From: Nemertoderma westbladi
Lineage: Eukaryota > Xenacoelomorpha > Nemertodermatida > Nemertodermatidae
Reading direction: 5' to 3'
Assembly: GCA_032718475.1 (NCBI GenBank)
Contig: JAUCBJ010001184.1
Location: 46,224-110,223 of the forward strand
DNA: 64,000 bases
Of this stretch, positions 1-12,800 are shown in pieces. Each line of letters starts with the position of its first letter. The first letter of the stretch is position 1. The notes beneath the pieces are model-generated. The model searched no databases and was not told the DNA's origin. It worked only from the letters and a program-made list of their open reading frames with translations. Both the position numbers and the translations under genes were made by a program.

Positions 1-104
1 TTATTATGAACTATACAAATACACCAATAATTTAGTAAATTAGATTACCTGATGTAACCCAACCAATCTCATGGCAATGTCTTAATTGTTTAGTTTTCTG
101 TTTG

Positions 105-730
105 CTGTTCTATAGACTTTAATTTATTGTTTTGGTTAGAACGACGTGCCACTGCAACCTTTCTATTGAGAAACTATATTAATTCGACGAGATGGGATTA
201 CCCCCCCCTTCCCACAATCCATTATAAATTTCTAACAACCCGTTACGTACTTAACAACAAACGCAGATCTGTTATTCTAACTTATATTATGTACTATATA
301 GTAGTTACTATTGAAATAATAATATTGCGCCCATTTTTAAAATATGTACACTTACACTCGTTTTGACCAACAAAATCTAAACTCAAGACTAACCAAAATC
401 AATATAGTTTTGGATAAATTAAATTGTTTAAATATTAAGGATAAATTTAATAATTGTTAGTTATAATAATGAAATGAGAACATTAAATACATCCAATGTT
501 TAGCACATTCCATAAGGTAAGGTAAACACACCCAAGTAAAAACAACTAAAAACAATTATAAAAACTATAAAGTCTATAATGCAGTGTATACACTGAAGCA
601 ACCAATCACTGCCTTGTTTTCGATAATGTTGTCTTCTGATTCGCTGTAAGTCCGTTAGCTACATGGCTACTGAAGGGCGTTGTCCGTATTACAGTGAACC
701 CCACTGTGTGTGTGGTGGCGTCGGTAACTG
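105..730 (-). other. NFYA: putative NF-YA 3' UTR and poly(A) signal
   Basis: Downstream of the exon 8 stop, with no further open frame of note. A minus-strand AATAAA lies at 128-123, about 600 nt past the stop. The region is AT-rich with nothing else recognisable. The 3' end is inferred from this hexamer only. Confidence 0.35.
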
Positions 731-868
731 CTAGCTTATACCGTTTGTTGTAGTTTGTGGCGTTGTCGATCGTTGCAGTCCTGTAGTCGCCCGCTGTACT
801 TGATTGTTTAAAAAGTCACTGAGATTCATACCTGAGAGAATCTGTTGGTTGGATTCGTCCATTTCGCC
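731..868 (-). CDS. NFYA: NF-YA terminal coding exon 8
   Basis: Acceptor AATTTTGCAG before 868. The exon is open for 45 codons in the phase required by exon 7 and ends at TAG (733-731). It starts [19 protein letters not shown] and is Gln/Thr-rich. DESNQQILS resembles the acidic DEE..TQII tail of animal NF-YA. The join across a 7.5-kb intron is inferred; a cDNA would settle it. Confidence 0.65.
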   Translation of the reverse strand, partial: GEMDESNQQILSGMNLSDFLNNQVQRATTGLQRSTTPQTTTNGIS

Positions 869-3800
869 CTGCAAAATTCCACAAAACATTTATCTATAGT
901 TGTAGACCCAATGGCGGCATCAATTTGGTAACTTGGTCCTGTAAAGTGCTCAAGCTCAAGCTGAAGATGTAGTTTTTACTTTTTTCTAATATGTAGTAAG
1001 TAGAATTCTGAATCAGAATTCAGAACATAATTGCGACAGATTTTACAATTAGACTTATATATTATTTCCCTTATACCAACTCTATATATCACGATTATAA
1101 AGCCCCAGAAGCATTCAGCTGCGGTAAAAATCAAACACAAAGTAGTAGCTACAATTATAATAAACAGCCTCTATTATATATTATAGATCATCCAAGTTGC
1201 AACTCTCCTTTAACGAAACCCAAATAGTATACAATGCCCAACCTCAAATTCAAGCAAGATATTACAGTAGCTGTGAGTTGTTATCTACAAACAATAGCAT
1301 AAAGAGCAAATAACGGATGTTTAAATAAAATAAATTACATGCCACCCACCAACCCAACTTAATGAAAATAAAATTGAAATTGTTTCATATATTTAACTTA
1401 TTGCCGGGGTGGTTATTGGGGCCACCACCATTGTTTTCGGCAGCAATTATTCGTCCCTCTGTTTAATAAATAATAAAAATGGTTCATCATTAAAAACAAT
1501 AACTTTACAGTATTATATATTGTGCTTCGATGTATAGAACATATTAAGTAAAAGTACAATCATATTTCATGCAATCGTTACTACAAAATTCGATATATTA
1601 TTAGTTGCTTAATTCTAGAACAAAATCGACCTGTAAATAGTGAAGACTTTGTTTTGGACAGACAGATATCTATCTGACCCTCTCACACTTACTTACTTGG
1701 CCCTCTCATAAAGCCACCCCTTACCTGGCCACCCCATAACCAACTCTTACTTGGCCCCCTCATAAAGCCACCCCTTACCTGGCCTCCCCATCATAACCAA
1801 CACTTACTTGTACCCCTCATAAAGCCACCCCTTACCTGGCCTCCCCATAACCAACTCTTACTTGGCCCCCTCATAAAGCCACCCCTTACCTGGCCTCCCC
1901 ATAACCAACTCTTACTTGGCCCCCTCATAAAGCCACCCCTTACCTGGCCTCCCCATCATAACCAACACTTACTTGTACCCCTCATAAAGCCACCCCTTAC
2001 CTGGCCTCCCCATAACCAACTCTTACTTGGCCCCCTCATAAAGCCACCCCTTACCTGGCCTCCCCATAACCAACTCTTACTTGGCCCCCTCATAAAGCCA
2101 CCCCTTACCTGGCTTCCCCATCATAACCAACACTTACTTGTACACCTCATAAAGCCACCCCTTACCTGGCCTCCCCATAACCAACCCTTACTTGGCCCCC
2201 TCATAAAGCCACTCCTTACCTGGCCTCCCCATAACCAACTCTTACTTGGCCCCCTCATAAAGCCACCACTTACCTATGGCCACCCCATAACCAACACTTA
2301 CTTGTACCCCTCATAAAGCCACCCCTTACCTGGCCACCCCATAACCAACACTTACTTGGCCCCCTCGTAAAGCCACCCCTTACCTGGCCTCCCTATAACC
2401 AACTCTTACTTGTACCCCTCATAAAGCCACCCCTTACCTGGCCTCCCCATAACCAACTCTTACTTGGCCCCCTCATAAAGCCGCCCCTTACCTGGCCTCC
2501 CCATCATAACCAACTCTTACTTGGCCCCCTCATAAAGCCGCCCCTTACCTGGCCTCCCCATCATAACCAACTCTTACTTGGCCCCCTCATAAAGCCGCCC
2601 CTTACCTGGCCTCCCCATCATAACCAACTCTTACTTGCCCCCCTCATAAAGCCACCCCTTACCTGGCCTCCCCATAACCAACACTTACTTGGCCCCCTCA
2701 TAAAGCCACCCCTTACCTGGCCTCCCCATAACCAACTCTTACTTGGCCCCCTCATAAAGCCACCCCTTACCTGGCCTCCCCATAACCAACTCTTACTTGG
2801 CCCCCTCATAAAGCCGCCCCTTACCTGGCCTCCCCATCATAACCAACTCTTACTTGCCCCCCTCATAAAGCCACCCCTTACCTGGCCTCCCCATAACCAA
2901 CACTTACTTGGCCCCCTCATAAAGCCGGCCCTTACCTGGCCTCCCCATAACCAACCCTTACTTGGCCCCCTCATAAAGCCACCACTTACCTATGGCCACC
3001 CCATAACCAACACTTACTTGTACCCCTCATAAAGCCACCCCTTACCTGGCCTCCCCATAACCAACTCTTACTTGGCCCCCTCATAAAGCCGGCCCTTACC
3101 TGGCCTCCCCATCATAACCAACACTTACTTGGCCCCCTCATAAAGCCACCCCTTGCCAGGCCACCCCATAACCAACTCTTACTTGTACCCCTCATAAAGC
3201 CACCCGTTACCTGGCCTCCCCCTAACCAACTCCTACTTGGCCCCCTCATAAAGCCACCCCTTACCTGGCCACCCCATAACCAATTCTTACTTGTACCCCT
3301 CATAAAGCCACCCTTTACCTGGCCTCCCCATAACCAACTCCTACTTGGCCCCCTCATAAAGCCACCCCTTGCCAGGCCACCCCATAACCAACACTTACTT
3401 GTACCCCTCATAAAGCCACCCCTTACCTGGCCTCCCCATAACCAACACTTACTTGGCCCCCTCATAAAGCCACCCCTTGCCAGGCCACCCTGGCAAGGGT
3501 ACTAGCCTCGGTAAACACCCTAACACTCGGGTCCCCAATGCGACAAGGTGAGCTGACTGCCTTGGCAGATAAGCTTTCTCTTAGCGCAGTGGGTGTTCAA
3601 GAGCACCGAATGCAGACTGGACAGACTGATGAGGTTCTGATTAAGGACATGGGGGGCGGTTGGCGACTCGCCCTCGCGTCAGCAGATGATAGTGGCAATG
3701 GTGGAATTGGTCTATTGATGAATCCAACTGCACATGCAGCATTGGACAAAATAAACCAAATCTCTAACCGCATCATCCGTTGCCACTTCTCATGTTCTGG

Positions 3801-6800
3801 AAGACTGGCTAAGAAGTTTCCTAAGGTGGTTCTGATTGTGTGCTACTCTCCAACTAGTGTTGCCCCTGTAGAGGAGGTGGAAAATTTCTACCACAATCTA
3901 CAAGCAGCTACTGATGGAGTGGATCAGCATGCATTCTTAACATTCCTGGGAGACTTTAATGCAAGTCTGCATCAATCACCTACATCGCCCTGGGTCTATA
4001 GCAATAGTGTTAACCGAAATTCTGTCCATCTTCAGGATTTTATCTCTGGAAATGGATTGTTTTCGGCTGGAACCCAGTTCAAGAAGCGAACTGGAAAGCT
4101 ATGGACTCATAGTGGACCCAGTGGTCACAAGTCCCAGATAGACCATATTCTGTTTCGTAGGAAATACAGGAGCTCTATACAAGACTGTAATGCATTTACA
4201 CTTCGACCTTTCTCCAGTGATCACCGCCTTATTGTGGCCAAGGTAAGACTTAGTCTGCGTGCTAGCAGAACAACGAAATCTGCCTTGCCGCGGCATGACT
4301 GGTCCTCTCTGTTGCAACAGCCAAGTGTGAGATCCAGCTTCACACTACAGCTGAGCAACAGGTATGAGGCTCTTGCCTCTGAGGCGGCAGATCACTGTGA
4401 GGGCTATACTGCCTTTACAGAAGCAGTTAAGTTAGCAGCTGCAGAAACAGTTCCTGTATACCCTCGAAACAGGAAAAGGGCCCCCTGGACTGACAACAAA
4501 ATTCAGAAGTGCCGAAATGACCTTCATAAGGCACAGAAAGAGTCCCGACTCAAACAGACTACAGCAGCCAAGAATGCAGTTAAGGCTGCATCTAGGTCCC
4601 TGAACAGGCAGTACTCTGCTAATCTACAGGAGCTAATAAACCAACAGGTTGATGCCATCAATGATGCTGACGACAGCAGGCAATCATCCCAGGCATGGAA
4701 ATCGATCAATCTGCTTACTGGGCGGAAAAGCCAACCAACCACCAAGGTTAAGGCTGAATCACCAGCCGATCGCCTCAATGGTTGGAAAGCCCACTTTGAA
4801 AAGCTCCTCAATAATGACAGGGTATTGCCTGATAACTTTATAGAAGTAAAAGTGTCTGAGTCTGTACTCCCAGATATTCCCATTGGCGATATCTCCTTTG
4901 CAGAAGTGAAGGCTGCTGCAAACAGCATTAAGACCAATCGTGCCAGTGGAGTAGATGGTGTTCCCCCTGAGGTCTTTAAAATACCTGAGTGTTTAAAGCT
5001 CATCTATCCCATCATAGTAGACATGTACCGAACAACAAGAGTCCCACAAGAAATGAAAACAAATAAGTTGGTGCCAGTTCCCAAGAAGGGCAACCTAACA
5101 CTCTATGGTTCTTTTCGGGGAATCTCATTGATCTCGATTGCTGCAAAGCTATACAATAGGATTCTATTAAATCGCATCAGGGATCCCATTGAGAGACTGC
5201 TCCGTGGAAATCAGAATGGGTTCCGTAAAGGTCGTGGGACCATGGAGCCCATTTTGGCACTTAGAAGGATAATTGAAGAGTTATCAAAAAAGAAAGACAG
5301 GCATCTGGCTGTTATCTTTGTTGACTTCTTCAAGGCCTTTGATTCAGTCTCTCGCTCACGTATGTTCAGCATACTTTCATTATATGGGATTCCTGATGAA
5401 ATTATTGCAGCAATCAGATCAGTATACGATGGTTCGACAACATTTGTGTCTACTGTTGATGGTGACACAGAACCATTTGAAGTGTTATGGGGCGTCCTCC
5501 AAGGAGACACACTTGCACCATTCTTGTTCATTATTGTGGTTGACTATGTTCTACGCATGTCCTTAGATCATTATAATGATGATGGAGTGATGATAACTCC
5601 ACCTACTGGCTCCAGAAGTCGAGGAAATCCTGCCAAGTACCTAACTGATCTAGACTTTGCTGATGACTTAGGAGTACTCTCAGAATCATTAGAGGGAGCC
5701 CAACGGCTCCTCAGCTCATTAGAACATGCTGCTTCTAGTGTTGGTCTTTTTGTTAACTCCAGAAAGACCAAAATTCTGACAGTTAACTTTGAAAGTCCTC
5801 AGCAAGTCTCTGATCGGATGAGCATAAGCTCAAAGGATGGTATGCTTGAGCATGTGGACGACTTCTGTTACCTGGGATCATGGATCCGGAAGTCAGGTGA
5901 GGACCTTCGAATACGTAAGGGAAAGGCATGGGCAGCCTTGAATAGGCTTTCCAGGATTTGGAAGTCACCGAGAATTAATCGGAAACTTAAAGTCCGATTA
6001 TTTAGAGCAGCAGTTGTTCCAGTACTCCTCTACGGGAGTCCATGCTGGGCTCTAACTGCTGAGGACACCAAATCTCTGGATGGCACATTCACAAGAATGC
6101 TACGCCGGGCTCATTGTGTCAAGTACAATGCACACATCTCCAACGAGACACTATATAACATTGGAGGTGTCTCATTGGTTCCCCCAAGCTTGACACTAGA
6201 ACAAAATCGCCTCCGCTTTGCAGGACATTGCTTTCGCCGTGAGGACCAGCCAGTGCATAATCTTGTACTTTGGCAGCCTCATGGAGTGAATAACAATGGT
6301 GGACAGCCCATGACTTTCTTGAGACGCATCTTAAAGGACACTGGCCTTAAAGATGCGGATGATCTAGCAAATGTCATGGGTGATAGGGAGTTGTGGCGGT
6401 GCAATTTTGTTGACAAGCCGGCACAGCATTCTTAAAAATGCAGCTGCAATGCAGCATGCCGATCCTAGTAGTAGTAGCCAGGCCACCCCATAACCAACAC
6501 TTACTTGTACCCCTCATAAAGCCACCCCTTACCTGGCCTCCCCATAACCAACACTTACTTGGCCCCCTCATAAAGCCACCCCTTACCTGGCCTCCCCATA
6601 ACCAACACTTACTTACTTGGCCACCTCATAAAGCCACCCCTTACCTGGCCTCCCCATAACCAACACTTACTTGTACCCCTCATAAAGCCACCCCTTACCT
6701 GGCCTCCCCATCATAACCAACTCTTACTTGGCCCCCTCATAAAGCCACCCCTTACCTGGCCTCCCCATAACCAACACTTACTTGTACCCCTCATAAAGCC

Positions 6801-9800
6801 ACCCCTTACCTGGCCTCCCCATCATAACCAACACTTACTTGGCCCCCTCATAAAGCCACCCCTTACCTGGCCTCCCCATAACCAACACTTACTTGTACCC
6901 CTCATAAAGCCACCCCTTACCTGGCCTCCCCATCATAACCAACCCTTACTTGGCCCCCTCATAAAGCCGGCCCTTACCTGGCCTCCATATAACAAACACT
7001 TACTTGGCCCCCTCATAAAGCCACCCCTTACCTGGCCTCCCCATAACCAACACTTACTTGTACCCCTCATAAAGCCACCCCTTACCTGGCCTCCCCATCA
7101 TAACCAACACTTACTTGGCCCCCTCATAAAGCCACCCCTTACCTGGCCTGCCCATCATAACCAACTCTTACTTGGCCCCCTCATAAAGCCGGCCCTTACC
7201 TGGCCTCCCCATCATAACCAACACTTACTTGGCCCCCTCATAAAGCCACCCCTTGCCAGGCCACCCCATAACCAACACTTACTTGTACCCCTCATAAAGC
7301 CACCCCTTACCTGGCCTCCCCATAACCAACTCCTACTTGGGCCCCCTCATAAAGCCACCCCTTGCCAGGCCACCCCATAACCAACACTTACTTGGCCCCC
7401 TCATAAAGCCACCCCTTACCTGGCCTCCCCATAACCAACACTTACTTGTACCCCTCATAAAGCCACCCCTTACATGGCCTCCCCATCATAACCAACTCTT
7501 ACTTGGCCCCCTCATAAAGCCACCCCTTACCTGGCCTCCCCATAACCAACACTTACTTGTACCCCTCATAAAGCCAGCCCTTACCTGGCCTCCCCATAAC
7601 CAACTCCTACTTGGGCCCCCTCATAAAGCCACCCCTTGCCAGGCCACCCCATAACCAACACTTACTTGGCCCCCTCATAAAGCCACCCCTTACCTGGCCT
7701 CCCCATAACCAACACTTACTTGTACCCCTCATAAAGCCACCCCTTACCTGGCCTCCCCATCATAACCAACTCTTACTTGCCCCCCTCATAAAGCCACCCC
7801 TTACATGGCCTCCCCATCATAACCAACTCTTACTTGGCCCCCTCATAAAGCCAGCCCTTACCTGGCCTCCCCATAACCAACTCTTACTTGGCCCCCTCAT
7901 AAAGCCAGCCCTTACCTGGCCTCCCCATAACCAACTCTTACTTGGCCCCCTCATAAAGCCAGCCCTTACCTGGCCTCCCCATAACCAACTCTTACTTGGC
8001 CCCCTCATAAAGCCAGCCCTTACCTGGCCTCCCCATAACCAACACTTACTTGTACCCCTCATAAAGCCAGCCCTTACCTGGCCTCCCCATAACCAACTCC
8101 TACTTGGGCCCCCTCATAAAGCCACCCCTTGCCAGGCCACCCCATAACCAACACTTACTTGGCCCCCTCATAAAGCCACCCCTTGCCAGGCCACCCCATA
8201 ACCAACACTTACTTGGCCCCCTCATAAAGCCACCCCTTACATGGCCTCCCCATCATAACCAACTCTTACTTGGCCCCCTCATAAAGCCACCCCTTACCTG
8301 GCCTCCCCATAACCAACACTTACTTGGCCCCCTCATAAAGCCACCCCTTACCTGGCCTGCGGGTAAAGCCTTTATATGAAGATCGCCCGGCTCGTCCAAC
8401 GTGAACTCGCTATCATTAAACGCGACGCCCTTTCGCGGGCCACTTTGGAAACGGCCACCTTCCCCACGATGCCGTAACATGGCGTGTCTGTGTCGGGATT
8501 CGTGGAGGTATTTCCGACGTTCTTTCGGGATCTTTCCCAAAGCCTCTAATTTCGCACGGGCCTGACGTCTCTTCAGAATTCTGTAAATAAATACGTCACT
8601 TTATATAAATACCACTTAAATTCAACAACAAGTTAAACTCCAACCCACCTATGATATTGTAGTTAAACTCCAACCCACCTATGATATTGTAGTTAAACTC
8701 CAACCCACCTATGTATGTATGATATTGCAGTTAAACTCCAACCCACCTATGATATTGTAGTTAAACTCCAACCCACCTATGATATTGTAGTTAAACTCCA
8801 ACCCACCTATGATATTGTAGTTAAACTCCAACCCACCTATGATATTGTAGTTAAACTCCAACCCACCTATGATATTGTAGTTAAACTCCAACCCACCTAT
8901 GATATTGTAGTTAAACTCCAACCCACCTATGATATTGTAGTTAAACTCCAACCCACCTATGATATTGTAGTTAAACTCCAACCCACCGATATTGTAGTTA
9001 AACTCCAACCCACCTATGATATTGTAGTTAAACTCCAACCCACCTATGTATGTATGATATTGCAGTTAAACTCCAACCCACCTATGATATTGTAGTTAAA
9101 CTCCAACCCACCTATGATATTGTAGTTAAACTCCAACCCACCTATGATATTGTAGTTAAACTCCAACCCACCTATGATATTGTAGTTAAACTCCAACCCA
9201 CCTATGATATTGTAGTTAAACTCCAACCCACCTATGATATTGTAGTTAAACTCCAACCCACCTATGATATTGTAGTTAAACTCCAACCCACCTATGATAT
9301 TGTAGTTAAACTCCAACCCACCTATGATATTGTAGTTAAACTCCAACCCACCTATGTATGATATTGCAGTTAAACTCCAACCCACCTATGATATTGTAGT
9401 TATACTCCAACCCACCTATGATATTGTAGTTAAACTCCAACCCACCTATGATATTGTAGTTAAACTCCAACCCACCTATGTATGTATGATATTGCAGTTA
9501 AACTCCAACCCACCTATGTATGTATGATATTGCAGTTAAACTCCAACCCACCTATAATATTGTAGTTAAACTCCAACCCACCTATGTATGATATTGTAGT
9601 TAAACTCCAACCCACCGATATTGTAGTTAAACTCCAACCCACCTATGATATTGTAGTTAAACTCCAACCCACCTATAATATTGTAGTTAAACTCCAACCC
9701 ACCTATGATATTGTAGTTAAACTCCAACCCACCTATGTATGTATGATATTGCAGTTAAACTCCAACCCACCTATGATATTGCTTCGCATTCACATACAAT

Positions 9801-12800
9801 GGCTCTTCCTCCAGTAATTCTCCCCCGGTTGTAGCTGTGGATTCCTGTGGGGGAGTAGTTGTCACATTCGATGTACCAGCACCTAGAAACCAAAAGCGAT
9901 CGTATCTGTTACTAAGATCAGAACTCACACACCCGAGTTCAGTACTCACTAACCTGAGTAAAAGAACTCACACACCTCTGAGTTCTGAACTCACTCACCT
10001 GAGTTCAGAACTCACACACCTCTGAGTTCAGAACTCACACACCTGAGTTCAGAACTCACACACCTGAGTTCAGAACTCACACACCTGAGATCAGAACTCA
10101 AACACCTAAGTTCAGAACTCACACAACTGAGTTCCGAACTCACACACCTGAATTCATAACTCACACATCTGAGTTCAGAACTCACACAACTGTGTTCAGA
10201 ACTCACACACCTGAATTCAGAACTCACACATCTGAGTTCAGAACTCACTCACCTGAGTTCAGGACTCACACACCTGAGTCAGAACTTACCCGAGTTCTGT
10301 CCCACACTCACCCGAGTTCCATCCCACAGTCACCCCGAGTTCCGTCCCACACCCACCCGTGTTCCTTCTCACTCACCCGCGTTCCGTCTCACTCACCCGC
10401 GTTCCGTCCCACACTCATCTGAGTTCCGTCCCACACTCACCCGAGTTCTGTCCCACACTCACCCGAGTTCCGTCTCACACTCACCCGAGCTCCGTCCCAA
10501 ACTCACCCGAGATCCGTCTCACACTCACCCGAGTTCCGTCCCACACTCACTCGAGTTCCGTCCCACAGTCACCTCGAGTTCCGTCCCACACTCACCCGAG
10601 TTCTGTCCCACACTCACCCGAGTTCCGTCTCACACTCACCCGAGCTCCGTCCCAAACTCACCCGAGATCCGTCTCACACTCACCCGAGTTCCGTCCCACA
10701 CTCACTCGAGTTCCGTCCCACAGTCACCTCGAGTTCCGTCCCACATTCACCCGAGTTCCGTCTCACTCACCCGCGTTCCGTCTCACTCACCCGCGTTCCG
10801 TCCCACACTCATCTGAGTTCCGTCCCACACTCACCCGAGTTCTGTCCCACACTCACCCGAGTTCCGTCTCACACTCACCCGAGCTCCGTTCCAAACTCAC
10901 CCGAGATCCGTCTCACACTCACCCGCGTTCCGTCTCACTCACCCGCGTTCCGTCCCACACTCACCAGAGTTCCGTCTCACTCACCCGAGTTCCATCCCAC
11001 ACTCACCCGAGTTCCACACTCACGGGCCCCCGAGTTCTGTCCCACACTCACGGGCACCCCGAGTTCCGTCCCACACTCACGGGCACCCCGAGTTCAGTCC
11101 CACACTCACGGGCACCCCGAGTTCAGTCCCACACTCACGGGCACCCAAGTTCCGTCCCACACTCACGGGCACCCGAGCTCCGCCCCACAGTCACGGGCAC
11201 CCAGAGTTTCGCCCCACACTCACGGGCACCCGAGTTCCGTCCCACACTCTCACGAGTTCTGTCCCACACTCACCCGAGTTCCGTCTCACACTCACCCGAG
11301 CTCCGTCCCAAACTCACCCGAGATCCGTCTCACACTCACCCGAGCTCCGTACCACACTCACCAGAGTTCCGTCTCACTCACCCGAGTTCCATCCCACACT
11401 CACCCGAGTTCCACACTCACGGGCACCCCGAGTTCTGTCCCACACTCACGGGCACCCCGAGTTCCGTCCCACACTCACGGGCACCCCGAGTTCCGTCCCA
11501 CACTCACCGGCACCGGAGTTCCGCCCCACACTCACGAGCACCCGAGTTCCGTCCCACACTCACGGGCACCCCGAGTTCCGTCCCACACTCACGGGCACCC
11601 CGAGTTCCGTCCCACACTCACGGGCACCCGAGTTCCATCCCAAACTCACGGGCACCCGAGTTCCGCCCCACAATCACGGGAACCCCGAGTTCCATCCCAC
11701 ACTCACAAGCATTCGAGTTCTGTCCCACACTCACCCGAGTTCCGTCCCTACTCACCCAAGTTCCGTCTCACACTCACGGGCACTCGAGTTCTGTCCCACA
11801 CTCACCCAAGTTCCGTCCCTACTCACCCAAGTTCCGTCTCACACTCACCCGCGCTCCGTCCCACACTCACCAGAGTTCCGTCTCACTCACCCGAGTTCCA
11901 TCCCACAATCACCCGAGTTCCACACTCACGGGCACCCCGAGTTCAGTCCCACACTCACCCGACTTCCGTCTCACAATCACCAGAGTTCCGTCTCTCACTC
12001 ACCCGACTTCCGTCTTACTCACCCGAGTTCCGTCCCACACTCACGGGCACCCCCAGTTCCGCCCCACACTCACGGGCACCCCGAGTTCCGTCCCACACTC
12101 ACGGGCACCCGAGTTCCATCCCACACTCACGGGCACTCGAGTTCTGTCCCACACTCACCCGAGTTCCATCTCACACTCACCCGAGTTCCGTCCCACACTC
12201 ACCCGAGTTCCGTCTCACACTCACCCGAGCTCCGTCCCACACTCACCAGAGTTCCGTCTCTCACTCATCCGAGTTCCGTCTCACTCACCCGAGTTCCATC
12301 CCACACTCACCCGAGTTCCGTCCCACACTCACGGGCACCCTCAGTTCCGCCCCACACTCACGGGCACCCCGAGTTCCGTCCCACACTCACGGGCACTCGA
12401 GTTCCGTCCCACACTCACTCGAGTTTCGTCCCACACTCACACGAGTTCTGTCCCACACTCACCCGAGTTCCGTCTCACACTCACCCGAGTTCCGTCACAC
12501 GCTCACCCGAGTTCCGTCTCACACTCACCCGAGTATCGTCCCACACTCACGGGCACCCCGAGTTTTGTCCCATAATCACCCGAGCTCCGTCCCACAATCA
12601 CCCGAATTTCGTCCCACACTCACCCGAGTTCTGTCTCACTCACTCGAGTTCCATCCCACACTCACCCGAGTTCTGTCCCACACTCACGGGCACCCCGAGT
12701 CCCGTCCCACACTCCCAGGCACCCGAGTTCCGTCCCACACTCACGGGCACCCGAGTTTCGTCCCACACTCACGGGCACCCCGAGTTCCATCCCACAATCA

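Noticed and set aside
1597-1626. Third possible NF-YA last exon (VDFVLELSN then stop)
   Set aside because: Only nine codons after a TTTACAG; too short to separate from chance.
4524-5003. Antisense ORFs within the RTE polymerase (also mirrored at 40487-40978)
   Set aside because: Shadows of the RT coding frame; the only real coding in the second is the last PTER codons.
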